A DNA stretch of 64,000 bases from NCBI GenBank assembly GCA_964425915.1, contig CAYROO010000001.1, positions 434,001 through 498,000 on the forward strand, read 5' to 3'. The notes beneath the pieces were generated by a model. The model did no database searches, was not told the origin of the DNA, and saw only the letters and a list, made by a program, of their open reading frames with translations. This document shows positions 8,092-17,180 of this stretch, piece after piece; position 1 is the first letter of the stretch, and each line of letters starts with the position of its first letter. The position numbers and the translations under genes are program-made. This DNA comes from Polycyclovorans sp964425915 (GTDB taxonomy: Bacteria > Pseudomonadota > Gammaproteobacteria > Nevskiales > Nevskiaceae).

Positions 8092-9696
8092 ATGGCCGAC
8101 GCCCAACCGTCCACCATTCCGATCAGCCGCGTAGGCCCGTTCCCCCGGGTCAGTCCACCGGTTTTCGTTACGGCGGCGCTGACCGTCCTGATCTTTGTCA
8201 TCTTCGGCAGTGTGTTCACCGAGCGTGCCGAAGCGCTGTTCAGCGCCATCCAGGGTGGGATCACCCAATACCTCGGCTGGTACTACATTCTGGCGACCAG
8301 TCTGTTCGTCGGCTTCGTGCTGTGGTTGCTGCTGTCGCGCTACGGTGATGTGCGGCTGGGTGACCCCCACGAAAAGCCCGAGTACGGCTACTTTTCCTGG
8401 TTCGCCATGCTGTTCTCGGCGGGCATGGGAATCGGCCTGCTGTTCTGGAGCGTGGCGGAGCCGATGTACCACTACGTGACACCGCCCTTCGGCGCCACTG
8501 GCGAAACCGGCCGTGCCGCCGAAGTAGCGATGCGCACCACCTTCTTTCACTGGGGCCTGCACGCCTGGGCGATCTACGTGATTGTCGGCCTGTCGCTGGC
8601 CTACTTTGCTTATCGCCACAAGCTGCCCTTGTCGATCCGTTCAGCGTTCTATCCGCTGCTCGGTGATCGCATCTACGGATGGCCCGGGCACATCATCGAC
8701 ATCATCGCCGTATTCGGCACGCTGTTCGGCGTTGCCACTTCGCTGGGCTTGGGGGTGAAACAGGTGAATGCCGGTCTCGCCTATCTGCTCGACATCCCGC
8801 AAACGCTACCAATCCAGCTTGGCCTGATCGCCGTCATCACCCTGATCGCCACGGCATCGGTCGTGGCCGGCCTCAACAAGGGGGTGAAGTTCCTGTCGGA
8901 GCTGAACATCTGGCTGGGTGCCGGGCTACTGCTGCTACTGCTGGCGATTGGTCCCACCATCTTCATACTCAACACTTTCGTCGAAACCACAGGTCGCTAT
9001 CTGCACAACCTGGTGCTGATGAGCTTCTGGACCGACACCATCGGCGGCACCGGCTGGGCCGGCAGCTGGACCATTTTTTACTGGGGCTGGTGGATCGCCT
9101 GGGCCCCGTTCGTGGGCATGTTCATCGCGCGGGTGTCGCGTGGCCGTACCATTCGCGAGTTTGCGCTGGGCGTGCTGTTCGTGCCGACCTTGGTCACCTT
9201 CCTGTGGTTGTCGGTGTTTGGCGGCACTGCGCTCAATCTGGAGCTGTTCAACGGCGGCGGTATTGCCGCAGCGGTGCAGGACGACCTCACCACCGCCCTG
9301 TATGTGACACTGGACCGACTGCCCCTCGCCACGCTGACGGCCACGGTGGCTACCGTGGTGGTGGTGACGTTCTTCGTCACCTCGTCGGACTCCGGCAGTC
9401 TGGTGATCGACATGCTGACCTCGGGTGGCGAGCTCGATCCGCCGCGCGTGCAGCGTGTGTTCTGGGCCCTGCTGGAAGGGGTGGTCGCCGGCGTACTGCT
9501 GGTCACAGGCGGTCTCGGGGCGCTGCAGACCGCATCAATCGCCACCGGTCTGCTGTTCTCGGTGGTGATGCTGCTGATGTGCGTGTCACTGCTGAAAGCC
9601 TTCCGACACGAACCAATTACGCCAACGGTCCGCGACCGCGAGGCCGATGCGCCGAAGCAGACCTTCGGTGATATTGACCATCCGCGCATCGACTGA
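8092..9696 (+). CDS. BCCT family transporter
   Basis: Inner-membrane symporter of the betaine/carnitine/choline family; 534 residues with about 12 membrane helices. An AGGAGA ribosome site lies seven bases before the ATG. Signature sequences include GYFSWFAMLFSAGMGIGLLF with the aromatic box segment, and the run YWGWWIAWAPFVGMFIARVS followed by RGRTIREF, the most conserved BCCT stretch. Likely substrate is a quaternary ammonium osmolyte or its precursor; which one cannot be read from sequence. A porin-like barrel and an MFS carrier follow on the same strand with 24 and 9 bp gaps, so the three may be one uptake unit. Confidence 0.95.
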   Translation: MADAQPSTIPISRVGPFPRVSPPVFVTAALTVLIFVIFGSVFTERAEALFSAIQGGITQYLGWYYILATSLFVGFVLWLLLSRYGDVRLGDPHEKPEYGYFSWFAMLFSAGMGIGLLFWSVAEPMYHYVTPPFGATGETGRAAEVAMRTTFFHWGLHAWAIYVIVGLSLAYFAYRHKLPLSIRSAFYPLLGDRIYGWPGHIIDIIAVFGTLFGVATSLGLGVKQVNAGLAYLLDIPQTLPIQLGLIAVITLIATASVVAGLNKGVKFLSELNIWLGAGLLLLLLAIGPTIFILNTFVETTGRYLHNLVLMSFWTDTIGGTGWAGSWTIFYWGWWIAWAPFVGMFIARVSRGRTIREFALGVLFVPTLVTFLWLSVFGGTALNLELFNGGGIAAAVQDDLTTALYVTLDRLPLATLTATVATVVVVTFFVTSSDSGSLVIDMLTSGGELDPPRVQRVFWALLEGVVAGVLLVTGGLGALQTASIATGLLFSVVMLLMCVSLLKAFRHEPITPTVRDREADAPKQTFGDIDHPRID

Positions 9697-9720
9697 CGAC
9701 AACGGCCAAGGGAGACCATC

Positions 9721-10863
9721 ATGTTGCAAAAACTGACGCGGCACGCGGGGCGTGCTGTCATCGTGCTGGCCTTGCTCAGCGCGCCATTCGCCCGAGCCGA
9801 CGACGGCGAGGGCATCAAAGTCGGCGGCGCCGTGCGTGTGCAGTACAGCGTTGAAGACTATGACCCGGATAACCGCGAGCGTGGTGGCGACTTCGACTTC
9901 GACACTTTCCGCCTCAACCTGGATGGCACGGTCGGCGAAGTGAAGCTGTCCGCAGAGTGGCGTTACTACCAGTACATGCAAGTGATTCATCACGCCTGGG
10001 TCGGCTACGACTTCAGCGAGCACTGGCAGGGACAGCTCGGCATCACCCGGGTGCCGTTTGGCAACCAGCCGTACAACTCACACTCCTACTTCTTCGATAC
10101 CACCTACTACGTCGGGCTGGAGGATGACTACGACACCGGTGCCGTGCTGCTCGGTCAGCTTGGCACGTTCGACATCCAGATCGGCTTTTTCAAGAATGAC
10201 GAGCAGGGCGGCATCGATGGCTATGTGAGCGACCGCTCGGAGCGCTATTCCTATGACGTGGTGGGTATCCGCCAGCCGGGCGAAGGCATCTTCGACGCAC
10301 CTACGAGCGGGATCGCCGAGGGCAACACCCTGGCCGGACGAATGGCCTGGAAACCGACCGTGGGGGCGCTGACGGCGGACGTCGGCCTGTCCGCTCTCAG
10401 TGGCCAGCTGTATGACGCCAATGACGACGTCGGCCGCACCCTCGCCTATGCCGCCCATGCCAATCTTGATCTGCGACGCTGGAACCTGATGTTGCAGGCC
10501 ACGCGCTACGACTACGACCTGGATGCCGGCGGCGATGCCCTGGTGGTGGGCGCATACGCCTTCTTCGACACCATCCCCGCCAGCGCCACCCTCTATACCG
10601 CCAACCTCGCCTACGCGCTGCCGGTGCAGATCGGCCCCATCACGCAGCTGACCTTCTACAACGACTACAGCCTGATGTCGGCCAAGGCGGGCGGGTTGCA
10701 GGACACCTTCATGAACGTACTCGGTGTCTCCATCGCGGCGGGCGGGCTGTTCACCTATGTCGACCTCATCACCGCCGAGAACCAACCGTTCATCGGCGGT
10801 AGCCTGGCCGGCAACGGCGGTACCCAAACCCGCTTCAACATCAACATCGGCTATTACTTCTAG
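9721..10863 (+). CDS. Outer-membrane porin-like beta-barrel protein
   Basis: 380 residues: signal peptide (cleavage after AFARA, about residue 26), then alternating amphipathic beta strands throughout, and a C-terminal FNINIGYYF ending in Phe, the BAM recognition signature of outer-membrane barrels. GGAG precedes the ATG. It resembles OprO/DcaP-type porins in layout but I cannot name the family securely. Its position 24 bp after the BCCT gene suggests that it admits the same solute through the outer membrane. Confidence 0.8.
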   Translation: MLQKLTRHAGRAVIVLALLSAPFARADDGEGIKVGGAVRVQYSVEDYDPDNRERGGDFDFDTFRLNLDGTVGEVKLSAEWRYYQYMQVIHHAWVGYDFSEHWQGQLGITRVPFGNQPYNSHSYFFDTTYYVGLEDDYDTGAVLLGQLGTFDIQIGFFKNDEQGGIDGYVSDRSERYSYDVVGIRQPGEGIFDAPTSGIAEGNTLAGRMAWKPTVGALTADVGLSALSGQLYDANDDVGRTLAYAAHANLDLRRWNLMLQATRYDYDLDAGGDALVVGAYAFFDTIPASATLYTANLAYALPVQIGPITQLTFYNDYSLMSAKAGGLQDTFMNVLGVSIAAGGLFTYVDLITAENQPFIGGSLAGNGGTQTRFNINIGYYF

Positions 10864-10872
10864 GGCCTTGCC

Positions 10873-12135
10873 ATGATGCGCACCGCCGCCAGCGTCTCTG
10901 CACTGTTGCTGGGGGCGGTGCTGCTGTTGGCCGGGAGTGGCCTGCTGGGCACCCTGCTGGCGCTGCGCGGGGATGAGGCCGGCTTCGGCAGCATCACCCT
11001 GGGCCTGGTGATGTCGGCCTACTTCGTCGGCTTCTTCATCGGCACCCTTTGGGCGCCCGGGCTGATTGAACGCATCGGACATATCCGGGCATTCTCAATG
11101 TTCGCGTCTGCCGCATCGATCATCGCCATCATCCACGGGCTGTGGATCAACCCCTGGGCCTGGGCGCTTGGGCGGGTGCTCACCGGCATCTGCCTGGTCG
11201 GCCTTTACACCGTCATCGAAAGCTGGCTCAACACCCAAGCCAGCGTCGAGCAGCGCGGTCGACTGTTTGCGCTCTACATGGTGCTCAATCTGCTCGCCCT
11301 GGCCGGCGGACAGGCGCTGATTCTTTATCAGGCGGCCGAAACGCTGGTGCTGTTCGCCCTGGTATCGATCCTGTTCTCCGCGGCACTGGTGCCGGTCACC
11401 CTCACGCGCACGCGGCAACCCGATCCGGTTCCGGCACCGCGATTGGGGCTGTCGGTGCTCTACCGCTGCGCGCCCATCGGTGTGATGGGCGCCTTTGTTT
11501 CGGGGCTGGTCCTGGGCGCATTCTGGGGCATGGGCCCGGTGCTGGCCCAGCAAGTGGGCTATGCCGCTGGCGGCGTGGCGGCACTGATGAGTCTCACCAT
11601 CCTCGGCGGCGCTGCCTTGCAGTGGCCGCTGGGCTACTGGTCAGACCATGAGGATCGACGCCGCGTGATCGCACTGATCAGCCTGGTCACGGCTGGCGTC
11701 ACGGCCATCGCCATTTTTGCGGCCCATCCGGGGCCCGCCTTGCTGGGCGCGATGATGGTGTTCGGCGCAGGTGCTTTCTCGCTGTACTCCATCAGCGTGG
11801 CGCACCTCATCGACTTCGTGCCGCGCGAGGCCATCCTCGAAGCCTCATCGGGGTTGCTACTGGTATACGGGGTAGGCGCAGCACTCGGGCCGGCGGCCGC
11901 TGGGGTTTTCATGGAGGCGGCCGGACCCGCCGCACTGCTGGGCTTTTTTTCCTGGCCCTGCCTGCTACTTGGCGTGTTCGCGATCTACCGCATTCGGCGC
12001 TACGACCGGGTGCCGCGTCATCCGCAGCCCTTCGTGCCCAGGGTTCGTACCGGTGCCGCGGCGGAAGAGCTGCCGACGGACGTCAGCCGCACCGCGGAGC
12101 ACATGTCCGACAGGAACAGCCCCGCTCGTCCCTGA
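10873..12135 (+). CDS. MFS transporter, YcaD-like
   Basis: Twelve-helix inner-membrane carrier of 420 residues. The segment GLVMSAYFVGFFIGTLWAPG followed by LIERIGHIRAF is the MFS loop 2-3 region, and GRVLTGICLVGLYTVIESWL is characteristic of the YcaD subgroup. A hydrophilic C-terminal tail of about 40 residues follows the last helix. It begins nine bases after the porin gene and converges with the TonB-module operon, whose last stop is 23 bp away. Substrate unknown. Confidence 0.9.
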   Translation: MMRTAASVSALLLGAVLLLAGSGLLGTLLALRGDEAGFGSITLGLVMSAYFVGFFIGTLWAPGLIERIGHIRAFSMFASAASIIAIIHGLWINPWAWALGRVLTGICLVGLYTVIESWLNTQASVEQRGRLFALYMVLNLLALAGGQALILYQAAETLVLFALVSILFSAALVPVTLTRTRQPDPVPAPRLGLSVLYRCAPIGVMGAFVSGLVLGAFWGMGPVLAQQVGYAAGGVAALMSLTILGGAALQWPLGYWSDHEDRRRVIALISLVTAGVTAIAIFAAHPGPALLGAMMVFGAGAFSLYSISVAHLIDFVPREAILEASSGLLLVYGVGAALGPAAAGVFMEAAGPAALLGFFSWPCLLLGVFAIYRIRRYDRVPRHPQPFVPRVRTGAAAEELPTDVSRTAEHMSDRNSPARP

Positions 12136-12158
12136 GCAGGGCTGCCAATCGGTACCAC

Positions 12159-13685
12159 TCAGGAAGCGTCTTCAGCCGCTTCTTCTTCTATGTCGCCGGA
12201 GTCCGTGGCCTCCATGGCCCCCTGCTCCTGGCGCTCAAGTAACTCGATACATTCGTCGGTGATCTCGCCACCGGAGATCTGTTGAGCACGGCAGGCCGAC
12301 AACTCGCGCTCACGCGCGGCCTCTGCCAGCTCTGCCTTCTGCTGGGCTTCCAGCGCGGCCTGGCGCGCCTCAGTGCTGTTGATGGCCGCGATGTACTGGC
12401 GCCATTCGCCGGCCCGCTTGCGGGTGGCGTTGTAGCGCTGCGCATTGCGGAACGCTTCGTCGGCATCCATCCGCTTCGCCTTGTTCCCCGGCCCGGCCTG
12501 ATTGAAGCGGGCGGTACCCAGCAGCATCCAGGCATCCGGGGTGGCGGAGTCCGTCAGCCCGCCCTTGTTGATGGCCGCCTCCAGTGCCACCTCCGCTGCC
12601 TCGTTCTGCTCGTCCGCCAACAGCGTCTGACCAAGGCGATACGACAGCATGCCGGTGTCGGACATGCGGGCGGCTTCACGCAGCACCGGAATTGCCTTCT
12701 TGTGCTCGCGTGCCTGGCTCCACAATTGCGACAACAGTTCGAGGTTCTCCACGGTCTTTTCCACCCGACCGTCGGCCATCTCCTTTTCCAGCATGTTCGC
12801 CCCGCGATGCGGGTTGTTGAACACCGAGTAGAACTGTGCCAGCGCGGCGATATCGGCCTCGTCGGTGATCACGCCACTGCGATAGCCCACCTCCAGCGTC
12901 ACAAAGGCTTCCTTGCGACGGTCCTGCTCCATGAACAGCCCCACCAGCTGCTTCCAGTAGCTGGCATCGCTCGGCCAGTTCTCGATGATGCGTTCGAGCA
13001 GCTGGATGCGTGGCGTCACCAGATTCTGTTCGGCGTAGACGATATTGGCGAGGTCGTAGTACTGCTTGCGCGGGCTGTCGGCAAGGCTGATGGCCCGCTC
13101 AATCGGGGCGCGCGCCGCGCGGAAGTTCTTCTCGTAAAAGTAGGCGGCCGCCAGCAGGTAATGGGCATTGGCGTCTGGGCTTTCGGCCTCCCGCAGCCAG
13201 GCCTCGAGATGGGTGATGGCGGCCTTGTAATTCTCGGCCTGGAACTCCAGCTGGGCGATGTTGAACAGCAGCTGCAGGTTCTGGGCCGCCGGAAGTGCCT
13301 TGAGGCTGTAGGCCTTCTTGAAGTCGGCAATGGCCCCCTTGAACTGGTCCAGATTGACCCGTGCGGAGCCGCGGATCTGCAGCACCGAGGCAAGGTCAAA
13401 TGGCTTCATGTTGGCGCCACGCTCGGCCATCAGCTTGTCGAGCACCGCCAAGCCCTCGCGGAACTTCTCTTCCTGCAATAACTCGTAAGCGGTCAGCAGG
13501 TCGCGCGCAACGATGGGGTTGAGCGATTCCACCTGCTCACGCTCTGGCTCCTGTTGTTCCCCTTCCTGGGCCCAAGACTGCGGTGGCAAGGCCACTAAGG
13601 CCGCGCCCACCAGAAGTGCCAGCGCACTGGCGATGAATCGATTCTTACGCATGGTCATGCCGGTCATCGGTTCCATCCTCGTCAT
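12159..13685 (-). CDS. TPR-repeat protein of the TonB energising module
   Basis: Exported or periplasmic tetratricopeptide-repeat protein, 508 residues from the ATG at 13685, which overlaps the tonB stop codon (ATGA). A second start at 13652 (MRKNRFIASALALLVGAAL) would give a cleaner signal peptide of about 28 residues ending SWAQ. The mature chain is almost entirely helical repeats (for example ANAHYLLAAAYFYEKNFRAA), with a charged Ala/Glu-rich C-terminus ending EEEAAEDAS. Such TPR proteins close TtpC-type TonB operons in Shewanella and Vibrio relatives. The role is probably scaffolding of the periplasmic TonB assembly; that is inference. Confidence 0.88.
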   Translation of the reverse strand: MTRMEPMTGMTMRKNRFIASALALLVGAALVALPPQSWAQEGEQQEPEREQVESLNPIVARDLLTAYELLQEEKFREGLAVLDKLMAERGANMKPFDLASVLQIRGSARVNLDQFKGAIADFKKAYSLKALPAAQNLQLLFNIAQLEFQAENYKAAITHLEAWLREAESPDANAHYLLAAAYFYEKNFRAARAPIERAISLADSPRKQYYDLANIVYAEQNLVTPRIQLLERIIENWPSDASYWKQLVGLFMEQDRRKEAFVTLEVGYRSGVITDEADIAALAQFYSVFNNPHRGANMLEKEMADGRVEKTVENLELLSQLWSQAREHKKAIPVLREAARMSDTGMLSYRLGQTLLADEQNEAAEVALEAAINKGGLTDSATPDAWMLLGTARFNQAGPGNKAKRMDADEAFRNAQRYNATRKRAGEWRQYIAAINSTEARQAALEAQQKAELAEAARERELSACRAQQISGGEITDECIELLERQEQGAMEATDSGDIEEEAAEDAS

Positions 13686-14284
13686 TCGCCGAGCTGGAAC
13701 GTGATCTGGGTGCGCACGCCGAAGCGCGGCTGGGCCTGGTTGTCGACGATCTTGGGCTGGTACTTCCAGCGCTCGACCGCTCGCAAGGCGGCGCGTTCAA
13801 AGCAGGCGTTGGTCGCGTTCACCACTCGGGTGTTGACCACGGCGCCCTCCGGCGTCACGTCAAACTCCACCACCACGGCCTCCAGTGCCTTGGCACGGGA
13901 CTGGCACATATCCGGGTAGCGCGGCGGAATGCGCACCATGGGCTGGGCATCGCGGTCCGGGTTGAAGCCGGTGCCGATCTCAAGCTCCGCCTGCGAGAAG
14001 TCCGGCACCTCGCCGATGGTGGCGGAAACACTGGGCCGGAACGAGGCATCGGTCACCGATGGCGGTGGCGGCGGCGGCTGATCCAGCACCGGGCGCTGAA
14101 ACTCCTGCTGCGCCTGCACCGAGGTGTCCTGCAGCTGACGCGTGACGTTGATATCCACCGAGCGATCTTCGCTGAGTTCGATGTCCTGACGCTGGCTGAT
14201 CATTGCCGCCAGGATCAGGAACAGGATGGTGGTGACGATGGCGGCGCCCGGCAAGCCCGAGGCAAAACGGCCAAACACGTTCAT
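13682..14284 (-). CDS. tonB: TonB family energy transducer
   Basis: Transmits inner-membrane proton-motive energy to TonB-dependent receptors. 200 residues. The start at 14284 (MNVFGRFASGLPGAAIVTTI) is supported by a GAGGAGA ribosome site; an upstream in-frame start would lie inside exbD. The order is cytoplasmic stub, one transmembrane anchor (residues about 12-32), a periplasmic linker with a six-proline run, and a C-terminal TonB domain with IPPRYPDMCQSRAKALEAVV and the conserved ALRAVERWKYQPKI. The linker is short compared with E. coli TonB (239 residues). The gene follows exbD by 10 bp and overlaps the TPR gene. Confidence 0.95.
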   Translation of the reverse strand: MNVFGRFASGLPGAAIVTTILFLILAAMISQRQDIELSEDRSVDINVTRQLQDTSVQAQQEFQRPVLDQPPPPPPSVTDASFRPSVSATIGEVPDFSQAELEIGTGFNPDRDAQPMVRIPPRYPDMCQSRAKALEAVVVEFDVTPEGAVVNTRVVNATNACFERAALRAVERWKYQPKIVDNQAQPRFGVRTQITFQLGE

Positions 14285-14294
14285 GGCGTTCTCC

Positions 14295-14708
14295 TCAGCG
14301 CGGCTTGGTGGACACAGCCACCGTTTCAGAAACGCCAGCAGCGCGGATCGCCTGCAGCACCTCAATCATGTAGCGGGTGTGCGCAGAGCCATCGGTCTGC
14401 AGCACCGCACTGCCGCGGGGATTTTCCCGACGCAGGCGCTCAACGGTCGCGCGGACGCTCTCCAGCGGCACCTGCTCTCGATTGATCCAGATCTCGTTGT
14501 TGTTGGTGATGGCCACAAGGATCGACACCAGCTTCTGGTCCTGGGCCGAGACCGCGTCCGGCCGCTCCACTTTCACGCCGGGCTCCTTGATGAAGGTGGC
14601 GGTCACGATGAAGAAGATGAGCATGATGAAGACGATGTCGAGCAGGGGCGTGACGTTCACGTCCTCTTCGTTACTGCTCTGGGTCACCCTCTTTGATCGT
14701 TTCAGCAT
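14295..14708 (-). CDS. exbD: ExbD-type biopolymer transport protein (second copy)
   Basis: 137-residue inner-membrane protein with one N-terminal helix. The sequence VNVTPLLDIVFIMLIFFIVT carries the conserved Asp in the membrane that conducts protons in ExbD/TolR. A periplasmic domain follows, with the dimer-forming region RYMIEVLQAIRAAGVSETV. This copy has an Asn-rich motif (AITNNNEIWINR) not found in the neighbouring ExbD. Two exbD genes in tandem suggest a heteromeric stator. Confidence 0.95.
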   Translation of the reverse strand: MLKRSKRVTQSSNEEDVNVTPLLDIVFIMLIFFIVTATFIKEPGVKVERPDAVSAQDQKLVSILVAITNNNEIWINREQVPLESVRATVERLRRENPRGSAVLQTDGSAHTRYMIEVLQAIRAAGVSETVAVSTKPR

Positions 14709-14748
14709 TTGCGCCTAATCCTTAATTCGTCGTTCGATGGCTGCGCGC

Positions 14749-15165
14749 TCACTGCGCCTTCTGCAAGGCCACAGCAGGCTCCACGCCGGCCTGGCGCGTC
14801 TCGTCGAGCACCAGCACGGTGATGGCCGCCTTGGCCAGCGGCGCCGCACTCACCAGCACCACGCCGCGCGGCTCACGCGCGGTGAACTCTTCCACCACCA
14901 GCTTCACCGAACGCGGATCGATCAGACGAATGTTGTCGACCCGCACAAAGCCGTCCGCCTGCACCGACAGGGTCAAGGTCGGCGGTGGCTTGGTCTGCTG
15001 CTCCGGGGGGTTTTCCTCCGGACTGGTCAGGCCGATGCCTTCCTCCTGCAGGAAGGTGGCGGTGACGATGAAGAAGATCAGCAGGATGAAAACAATATCC
15101 AGCAGCGGGGTGATGTTGACCTCGGCATCTTCCTGCTGACTGGTGACTCGACGTGCACGTGCCAT
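14749..15165 (-). CDS. exbD: ExbD-type biopolymer transport protein (first copy)
   Basis: 138 residues, one N-terminal transmembrane helix with the proton-path Asp in VNITPLLDIVFILLIFFIVT, and a periplasmic domain ending AGVEPAVALQKAQ. It shares the membrane segment with the next gene but the periplasmic halves differ widely (here PPEQQTKPPPTLTLSVQADG), so this is not a recent duplication. It starts 6 bp after the exbB stop. Confidence 0.95.
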   Translation of the reverse strand: MARARRVTSQQEDAEVNITPLLDIVFILLIFFIVTATFLQEEGIGLTSPEENPPEQQTKPPPTLTLSVQADGFVRVDNIRLIDPRSVKLVVEEFTAREPRGVVLVSAAPLAKAAITVLVLDETRQAGVEPAVALQKAQ

Positions 15166-15171
15166 GGTCGG

Positions 15172-15741
15172 TTATGCCTCGCGGCCGGTCGTCGCGGCCT
15201 TGGGTTGGACATGGATATCCAGGCTGTCCGCCAAAGCGGCCAGGCTGCGCGATACCCGACGGTCCAGGATGTTGATGAGGAACAGCCCCGACAACGAAAT
15301 CGCCAGCCCGGTCATGGTGGGCACCGTGGCTTTGGAGATGCCCGAGGCCATCAGCCGGGCATTGGAGGCCCCGGTGGAGGTGATCACCTGGAACACCTCG
15401 ATCATGCCGGTGACCGTCCCCAGCAAGCCCAACAGCGGCGTCACCAGAATCAGCACCCGAATCACCGGCATGAACTGCTCATTGGACAAACGCTGCTCGG
15501 AAATCAGCCGCTCACGCACAGCATGCGCGGCCCAGGAGCTGTGGTCCGGCCGCGCCGCCCAGCGCTGCTGCTTGTCCTGGGCGAGCCGGCGTTGGGTGGT
15601 GGCGAAGTAGATCAACCGTTCGATGATCAAGGTCCACAACACGAAGGTGGCCACCAACAAGGCCACCACCACCGGGCCACCGGCCTGCAGGAACTCGCCG
15701 ATCGACTTGGCGATGAACGCGGGACTCAGATACTGGAGCAT
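15172..15741 (-). CDS. exbB: ExbB/MotA/TolQ proton channel protein
   Basis: 189-residue inner-membrane protein with three helices. It shows the family signature TPLLGLLGTVTGMIEVFQVI and the last helix region KATVPTMTGLAISLSGLFLI. It forms the pentameric stator around ExbD and drives TonB. The N-terminal helix (GGPVVVALLVATFVLWTLII) is followed by a cytoplasmic loop with ERLIYFATTQRRLA. It lies 35 bp downstream of the TtpC-like gene. Confidence 0.95.
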   Translation of the reverse strand: MLQYLSPAFIAKSIGEFLQAGGPVVVALLVATFVLWTLIIERLIYFATTQRRLAQDKQQRWAARPDHSSWAAHAVRERLISEQRLSNEQFMPVIRVLILVTPLLGLLGTVTGMIEVFQVITSTGASNARLMASGISKATVPTMTGLAISLSGLFLINILDRRVSRSLAALADSLDIHVQPKAATTGREA

Positions 15742-15776
15742 TCCAAATTCTCTTCAGTCGCGGTGCGTCGGGGCGA

Positions 15777-17144
15777 TCAGTGACCACCCCGTTCGGCGTA
15801 CTCGGCCACCATGCCGGCGGACTGCTCTTCCAGCACCTGCGCCACCCGGCGCTGCGCACTGGCCGCAAAGGTGTGCAGCAGCAGCAGCGGGATGGCGGCC
15901 ACCAGGCCCTGCACGGTGGTGACCAGCGCCTGCGAAATACCGCCGGCCATCAACTTCGGATCGCCGGTACCAAACAGGGTGATTGCCTGGAAGGTGACGA
16001 TCATGCCGATCACGGTCCCAAGCAGCCCCATCAGTGGCGCTACTGCAGCCAGCACCTTGACGATGGTCAACCCCGACTCCAGTCGCGGCAGCTCCTTCAG
16101 CACGGCATCATCCAGCTTCAGCTGCAGGGTCTCGATATCGGCGCCTTTGTTGGACTCGTAGGCCATCATCACGCGCCCCAGCGGATTGCTGTCGGACGGC
16201 GAATCGGACTTCATCTGCGCCCGCACCTTGGCTGCAGTGATGCTCAAGGTCACCCACTTGTAGATCGCCACCAGGATGCCGAACAGGGCCACCACAATGA
16301 TGGCGTAGCCGATGCCGCCGCCCTGGTCGACACGCTCGCCGAACGTGGGCGTTTCCACCGACAGCCCAAGCAAGGTGCCCAGCGACGGGTCGATCATGCC
16401 GGCCACCACGCCGTCGCCGGTGAAGTTCTCGACATCTTCGGCGGCCGCATTGGCACCACCGCCCGGCTGACGGGCGAGGAACTTCAGATTGCCGTTGTCA
16501 TACGTGAGGTAGTCGCCTTCGGAGAACGCCACAAACGGCCCGATTCGCGTTACCGAATGCTGTGCCGGCTTGTTGTCGATACCGATCACGGCGGAATCGA
16601 ACTTGACCACCTTGGCCTGTTCAGAGGCCTCCTGCAGCATGGTGAACCACAGGCCCTCCAGCTGCTCGATGGTGGGCAGCGTCTGTGACTGTGCGATCTT
16701 GGTCAGCGGTTCGCCGCGACCCCGGTATTGCGCCGAGACCAGGGATTCGCTCAACTGCTCGTTGAGGTCGGCAGCAGCGGCACGCGCCGCGCCGAACAGC
16801 TCACCAAACTCGCCCTGCCGATCAGCCAGCTGCGTCTTCAGCTCGTTGAGCTTGCGCTCATTGTCGGTGCGCAGCTGCTCCAGTCGGGTCGACTCCCGCT
16901 CGGCGGCCGTAACCTCCTGGCGAATCCGATTGAGCTCGGCCTGTTGCTCGTTGCGCTGCGCGACGAAGCGGCGCTCGCGTTCCTGATTCTGGCTGCTGAC
17001 GGCGCGACGCTCCTCACGGACCGCGCGCAGGGCCTCGTCCAACGAGGTGATCGCGGGGGCCTTGTCCTGCGCAAGCACGGGCTGAGCAGTCAGGGCGAGG
17101 GTACCGGCGATGATCGCGGCACCGAAGACACGAAGGGTTTTCAT
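15777..17144 (-). CDS. TtpC-like MotA/TolQ/ExbB proton channel protein with long periplasmic domain
   Basis: 455 residues from the start at 17144 (MKTLRVFGAAIIAGTLALTA, a signal peptide ending VLAQ); longer in-frame starts to 17174 add no hydrophobic residues. The mature N-terminal half is a periplasmic coiled coil (about residues 45-130, Glu/Arg/Gln heptads) plus a beta domain. The C-terminal 200 residues are an ExbB-like channel with APLMGLLGTVIGMIVTFQAI and GISQALVTTVQGLVAAIPLL. This is the layout of TtpC, the extra protein of Vibrio/Shewanella TonB2 systems. It is followed by a second, classical ExbB. Confidence 0.9.
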   Translation of the reverse strand: MKTLRVFGAAIIAGTLALTAQPVLAQDKAPAITSLDEALRAVREERRAVSSQNQERERRFVAQRNEQQAELNRIRQEVTAAERESTRLEQLRTDNERKLNELKTQLADRQGEFGELFGAARAAAADLNEQLSESLVSAQYRGRGEPLTKIAQSQTLPTIEQLEGLWFTMLQEASEQAKVVKFDSAVIGIDNKPAQHSVTRIGPFVAFSEGDYLTYDNGNLKFLARQPGGGANAAAEDVENFTGDGVVAGMIDPSLGTLLGLSVETPTFGERVDQGGGIGYAIIVVALFGILVAIYKWVTLSITAAKVRAQMKSDSPSDSNPLGRVMMAYESNKGADIETLQLKLDDAVLKELPRLESGLTIVKVLAAVAPLMGLLGTVIGMIVTFQAITLFGTGDPKLMAGGISQALVTTVQGLVAAIPLLLLHTFAASAQRRVAQVLEEQSAGMVAEYAERGGH

Positions 17145-17180
17145 CTTGCGTTCCATTGTTCTTGCCGTGTTCATCCGGGC

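Noticed and set aside
15780..16688. Plus-strand open frame opposite the TtpC-like gene
   Set aside because: Shadow frame; the minus-strand reading has a signal peptide, coiled coil and ExbB signature.
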